Source: Nocardioides halotolerans DSM 19273
GTDB taxonomy: Bacteria > Actinomycetota > Actinomycetes > Propionibacteriales > Nocardioidaceae
NCBI RefSeq assembly: GCF_000422805.1
Contig: NZ_KE383924.1
Coordinates: 121,493-185,492 of the forward strand
Length of the DNA: 64,000 nt
Reading direction: 5' to 3'
Every line of letters starts with the position of its first letter. Position 1 is the stretch's first letter. Shown here piece after piece: positions 60,755-64,000 of the stretch. The translations under genes were made by a program, and so were the position numbers. The notes under the pieces are model-generated. The model worked only from the letters and a program-made list of their open reading frames with translations. It had not been told where the DNA came from and ran no database searches.

Positions 60755-61908
60755 CGGCCCAGCACCCGGGCGAGCTCGACGGCCCCGGGACCGTCGCGCA
60801 GCGATCCGTCGACCAGGGAGACGGCGGGGACCATGGCGACCAGGCCGTCGCCGGCCCGCCGGGGCACAGCGATCTCGGCGAGGCGTCGCCGGCCGTCGCG
60901 CCCTCTCGCCAGGTGCACCACCGCGGCCACTCCGGACGCGAGCTGACTGTGCGTGGCTGCCCGGTCGAGACCCGCGGCCAGCGCCAGCGCCTCGAGCCGG
61001 GCTGGGACGTCGACGGCGGAGTTGGCGTGGAGGGTGCCGCAGCCACCGTCGTGGCCGGTGTTGAGCGCCGCCAGGAGGTCGACCACCTCGCCGCCACGCA
61101 CCTCGCCGACGACCAGCCGGTCGGGTCGCATCCGCAGTGCCTGCCGGACCAGGGTGCGCAGGTCGATCGCGCCGACACCCTCGACGTTGTCGGGACGACC
61201 CTCGAGCGCGACCACGTGGGGATGGTCGGGGCGCAGCTCGGAGGCGTCCTCGACGAGGACCAGCCGCTCGACCGGGTCGACCAGGGAGAGCAGCGCAGCG
61301 AGCAGCGTGGTCTTGCCGCTGCCGGTGCCGCCGCTGACGAGGAACGCCGCCCGGGCCGACACCAGCTCGTGGAGCAGCTCGGCGCCGCGCTCGGTGAGCG
61401 TCCCGGCGCCGACGAGCTCGTCCAGGGTGAACGCGCGCGTCGGCGGCACCCGGAGCGAGATCGAGGTGCCGGGCCGGGACACCGGCGCGAGCACCGCATG
61501 GCAGCGGCTGCCGTCGGGCAGCCGCAGGTCGGCGAACGGCGCCGAGTCGTCGATGCGCCGGCCGGCCATCGCGGCCAGGCGCTGGGCCAGCCGCCGGACC
61601 GACTCGTCGTCGGCGAACCGCACGGCGGTCGCCTCGAGGCCGTCGCCGCGGTCGACGTAGACCTGGTCGGGCCCGTTGACCAGCACGTCGGTGACGCCGG
61701 GCAGCCGCAGCAGCGGCTCGAGCGGACCGGCGCCGAGCACGTCGCGGCGGAGGGCTTCGTAGACGGCGAGCACCGTCGCGTCGCCGACCGGGCGGCCGGC
61801 GGCCCGCAGCGCCTCGGCCACACGGTGCGGCGAGAGCTCGCCGGGCCGGTCGGCGAGCCGCTGCCTGACCCGGTCGACGACCTCGGGCTCGACCTCGGCG
61901 GTGCTCAT
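60751..61908 (-). CDS. tadA: Secretion ATPase TadA/VirB11-like
   Basis: This 385-residue hexameric secretion ATPase has Walker A SGGTGSGKTTLLAAL, an Asp box LVLVEDASELRP, Walker B RPDRLVVGEVRGGEV and the His box HDGGCGTLHANSA. It drives pilin polymerisation for the Tad-like apparatus. The ATG overlaps the stop of the ssd-like gene (ATGA), so the cluster is coupled from ssd through tadC. Order and content match mycobacterial Rv3659c and neighbours. Confidence 0.93.
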   Translation of the reverse strand: MSTAEVEPEVVDRVRQRLADRPGELSPHRVAEALRAAGRPVGDATVLAVYEALRRDVLGAGPLEPLLRLPGVTDVLVNGPDQVYVDRGDGLEATAVRFADDESVRRLAQRLAAMAGRRIDDSAPFADLRLPDGSRCHAVLAPVSRPGTSISLRVPPTRAFTLDELVGAGTLTERGAELLHELVSARAAFLVSGGTGSGKTTLLAALLSLVDPVERLVLVEDASELRPDHPHVVALEGRPDNVEGVGAIDLRTLVRQALRMRPDRLVVGEVRGGEVVDLLAALNTGHDGGCGTLHANSAVDVPARLEALALAAGLDRAATHSQLASGVAAVVHLARGRDGRRRLAEIAVPRRAGDGLVAMVPAVSLVDGSLRDGPGAVELARVLGR

Positions 61909-62966
61909 GCGGCGCGCACCGGGGCGGTCACGGCGGCCAGCAGCTCACGGGCCGCTCGGGCCAGCGGCCCCCGGCGTGACCTGACCGGCCCCAGGCCCAG
62001 GTCGAGGGCCTCGGCGAGCCCGCGCTGGTCCGCCATCGTCACGAGCACCGGAGCGCCGACGAGCGCGGCCACCCGCTGCGGGTCGACGTGGTGCCCCCTC
62101 ACGACGAGGCCCACGCGGGCGGGGTCGGGCAGCGTGCCGAGCCACCGGGCCGCGGCGGCGACGCCGGTCAGGGTCGGGACGACGACCACCACGACCAGCG
62201 CGCACCGCGCGACCGTCTCGGCCACCAGCTCACCCGACCGCGGGAGGTCGACGACCACGGTCTCGTGGCCGCGCCTCGCCGCCGAGAGCGCCTCGCGCAC
62301 CGCCCCGGCGTCGAGAGGAGCGGGCGTGGAGGACCACCCGAGCACCCCGAGCCCCTCGCGGCGGGGCACCGCCTCGCGCAGCGAGCGGCCGCTCAGCCGG
62401 CCGGACGCCGTGCCGAGCGAGTCCCACCGCACGCCGGCCGCCTCGTCGAGGGCCAGCACGCGGTCGCAGCCGGGCCCGAGCGGGTCGAGGTCGACGACCA
62501 GCGTCGGACCGCTCACCGCGGCGACCTGACCCAGCCCGCACGCGAGCGTCGTCGCGCCCGCGCCACCGGAGCCACCGACCACTCCGACGAGCACGCCCTC
62601 GCCACGCCCCACCTCGTCGAGGTCGGTGAGCAGCTCGGCCACCAGCTCGGCCCCGACGGGAAGCTCGACCACCCGCTCGGCGCCGACGAGCAGCGCGTCG
62701 CGGAAGGCGCCGGGCGGCGCGGGTGACCAGGAGACGACCTGTACCCCGGGTCGGCGCGGCGGTGCCAGCTCGACCAGCAGTGGCACGAGGTCGGCACCCA
62801 CGAGCACCACGGGGGCGGTGCTCCACGCGCCGAGGACCTCGGGCGGCGACGAGGCGACCGCGACCGCGGCGCCGGCCGCAGCGGAGAGCCGGGTGAGCTC
62901 CTCGGCGAGCGCGGTGTCGGCGGTGGCGAGCAGCGGCCGACCGGTGGGCTGGTGGGGGTCCTGCAT
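61905..62966 (-). CDS. ssd: Septum-site-determining-like P-loop protein (Ssd/CpaE type)
   Basis: This 353-residue MinD/CpaE-like protein has an N-terminal response-regulator-like half. An ATPase-like half follows with a deviant P-loop (VVGGSGGAGATTLACGLG) and the switch TLVVDLDPLGPG. The typical MinD Lys of KGGxGKT is replaced by Ala. It matches mycobacterial Ssd (Rv3660c), tied to septum control, and CpaE, tied to localising Tad pili. First gene of the Tad-like operon. Confidence 0.88.
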   Translation of the reverse strand: MQDPHQPTGRPLLATADTALAEELTRLSAAAGAAVAVASSPPEVLGAWSTAPVVLVGADLVPLLVELAPPRRPGVQVVSWSPAPPGAFRDALLVGAERVVELPVGAELVAELLTDLDEVGRGEGVLVGVVGGSGGAGATTLACGLGQVAAVSGPTLVVDLDPLGPGCDRVLALDEAAGVRWDSLGTASGRLSGRSLREAVPRREGLGVLGWSSTPAPLDAGAVREALSAARRGHETVVVDLPRSGELVAETVARCALVVVVVVPTLTGVAAAARWLGTLPDPARVGLVVRGHHVDPQRVAALVGAPVLVTMADQRGLAEALDLGLGPVRSRRGPLARAARELLAAVTAPVRAA

Positions 62967-63067
62967 GCGGCGACGATGCCCGCTCCGGGCGACGCGGGTC
63001 GGCCTGCGGACGCACGGCTGTGGACAGGCGGGTATCGGCGTTCGCCTGTGGACGTGTGGTGGATCCC

Positions 63068-63073
63068 TACGAT
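63068..63073 (+). promoter_or_regulatory. Candidate -10 of a leaderless promoter for the HAD gene
   Basis: TACGAT ends six bases before the ATG at 63080, the spacing expected for a leaderless transcript. GGAGG (63074-63078) lies only one base from the ATG, too close for a normal ribosome site, so the match may be fortuitous. No clear -35 is visible. Confidence 0.4.
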
Positions 63074-63079
63074 GGAGGC

Positions 63080-63877
63080 ATGGCTGCCCCGCTCCCTCGC
63101 AGCGCGGCGTTCTTCGACCTCGACAAGACGATCATCGCCAAGTCGAGCACCCTGGCGTTCTCCAAGCCGTTCCAGGCCGGTGGCCTGATCTCGCGCGGCG
63201 CGGTGCTGCGCTCTGCGTACGCCCAGTTCGTCTACGTCGTCGGCGGCGCCGACCACGACCAGATCGAGAAGATGCGCGCGTTCATGTCCCAGCTCGTCGC
63301 CGGCTGGGACGTCGCCACCGTCCGCGAGATCGTCGCCGACACCCTGCACAACATCGTCGATCCGCTGGTCTACGACGAGGCCGTCAGCCTCATCGAGGAG
63401 CACAAGGCGATCGGCCGCGACGTGGTCATCGTGTCGACCAGCGGGACCGAGGTCGTCGAGCCGATCGGCGCGCTGCTCGGCGCCGACATCGTGGTCGCCA
63501 GCCGCCTCGAGGAGGTCGACGGCAAGTACACCGGCAACATCGACTACTACGCGTACGCCGACGAGAAGGCCCGCGCGGTCCGCGAGCTCGCCGAGGAGCG
63601 CGGCTACGACCTCGAGCGCAGCTTCGCCTACAGCGACTCGGTCACCGACCTGCCGATGCTCGAGGCCGTCGGCCACCCCCACGTGGTCAACCCCGACAAG
63701 GAGCTCCGCCGGGCAGCCGCCGCCCGCGGCTGGCCGATCCTGGTCTTCACCAGGCCGGTCACCCTGCGCAGCCGCGTCCCGGTCAAGCCCACCCTCGCCG
63801 CCCTCGCCGTCGGCAGCGCGGTCGCCGTGGGCGGCCTCCTCTGGGCCAGCGCCCGTCGCCGCCGCCTCGACGCCTGA
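63080..63877 (+). CDS. HAD-IB family hydrolase (SerB-like phosphatase) with C-terminal membrane segment
   Basis: The protein has 265 residues from the ATG at 63080. Motif I FFDLDKTI carries the nucleophile Asp, motif II VVIVSTSGTE, and motif III/IV AYSDSVTDLPML. A C-terminal hydrophobic helix (LAALAVGSAVAVGGLLWAS) suggests a membrane tether. It dephosphorylates a small metabolite of unknown identity. It diverges from ssd, the conserved position of mycobacterial Rv3661. Confidence 0.9.
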   Translation: MAAPLPRSAAFFDLDKTIIAKSSTLAFSKPFQAGGLISRGAVLRSAYAQFVYVVGGADHDQIEKMRAFMSQLVAGWDVATVREIVADTLHNIVDPLVYDEAVSLIEEHKAIGRDVVIVSTSGTEVVEPIGALLGADIVVASRLEEVDGKYTGNIDYYAYADEKARAVRELAEERGYDLERSFAYSDSVTDLPMLEAVGHPHVVNPDKELRRAAAARGWPILVFTRPVTLRSRVPVKPTLAALAVGSAVAVGGLLWASARRRRLDA

Positions 63878-63897
63878 GCGACGCGAGTCCGCGCGCC

Positions 63898-64000
63898 GGC
63901 TGCGGAGATCTCGACAAGCTCGATCAGCGGTGGGCCAGTCTCCACGCTGGTTGAGGAGGTTGCGCAGCAACCGTCTCGAAACCCCCGCAGCGAAGGCACC
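63898..64000. repeat. Intergenic repeat, permuted partial copy running off the window
   Basis: Shortly after the HAD stop comes CTGCGGAG-type sequence and TCTCGACAAGCTCGATCAGCG, close to the last ~30 bases of the 36.6 kb repeats. After 19 bases it is followed by GGTTGAGGAGGTTGCGCAGC with hairpin GGTTGC-GCA-GCAACC, then TCGAAACC and CCGCAGCGAAGGCACC, close to the repeats' first and middle parts. The modules are the same but in rotated order with a different hairpin. The element continues beyond the window. Confidence 0.75.

Overview
The window is very GC-rich, densely packed DNA with GTG starts, 4-base ATGA/GTGA overlaps and few intergenic gaps. It looks like the chromosome of a high-GC actinobacterium. 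The small 'EADV-EQ' protein, the BldG-like STAS protein, the DUF4244 pilin with Tad genes next to an ssd-like gene, and the topA with a lysine-rich tail all fit Actinobacteria. A Nocardioides-like member of the Propionibacteriales is my best guess from gene content, but this is inference.

Layout. 1-9.7 kb holds a pseudouridine-degradation pair (psuK-psuG), small proteins, an acetyltransferase, a fused E1 alpha/beta 2-oxoacid dehydrogenase, an FAD oxidase/aldehyde dehydrogenase pair resembling pipecolate/lysine catabolism, and two coiled-coil proteins, one with a CsbD-like N-terminus. 9.8-21 kb is a xylose-type sugar locus. A seven-gene leftward operon (ROK repressor, ABC ATPase, permease, binding lipoprotein, Gfo/Idh/MocA dehydrogenase, xylA, TIM-barrel isomerase) diverges from a second ROK regulator plus xylB. 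21-25.4 kb has miscellaneous genes: DUF1801, a decayed histidine kinase fused out of frame to a serine hydrolase, a DHFR-like reductase, an aldo/keto reductase and an HxlR regulator.

25.37-30.28 kb is a small genomic island. It is bounded on the right by an intact tRNA-Thr(CGT) gene and on the left by a displaced 55-base copy of that tRNA's 3' part with one base lost. The island carries three same-strand genes: an AbiEi-type antitoxin-like protein, an AbiEii-type nucleotidyltransferase-like protein, and an 807-residue archaeo-eukaryotic-primase/superfamily 2 helicase of the TOTE conflict-system type. No integrase is visible. This is the most interesting system in the window, a probable phage-defence or conflict module.

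30.3-36.6 kb returns to core genes: a zinc ribbon protein, a LysR regulator, a secreted TAP-like peptidase, holB, tmk and a Ca2+/H+ exchanger. At 36.6-36.96 kb there are two nearly identical 129-base repeats with hairpins that show compensatory base changes. 37-46.6 kb is a second sugar locus: a leftward ROK repressor diverging from a tightly overlapped operon (binding lipoprotein, two permeases, YcjQ-like dehydrogenase, Gfo/Idh/MocA dehydrogenase, GH36 enzyme, GH13_18 phosphorylase). It recalls the E. coli ycj glycoside pathway. 46.6-64 kb is core again: a Na+/H+ antiporter, topA, a methyltransferase, hppA, a bldG-like STAS gene, an MrfA/Hrq1-type helicase, the Tad-pilus-like cluster with an ssd-like gene, and a HAD-IB phosphatase. 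The window ends inside another copy of the intergenic repeat family.
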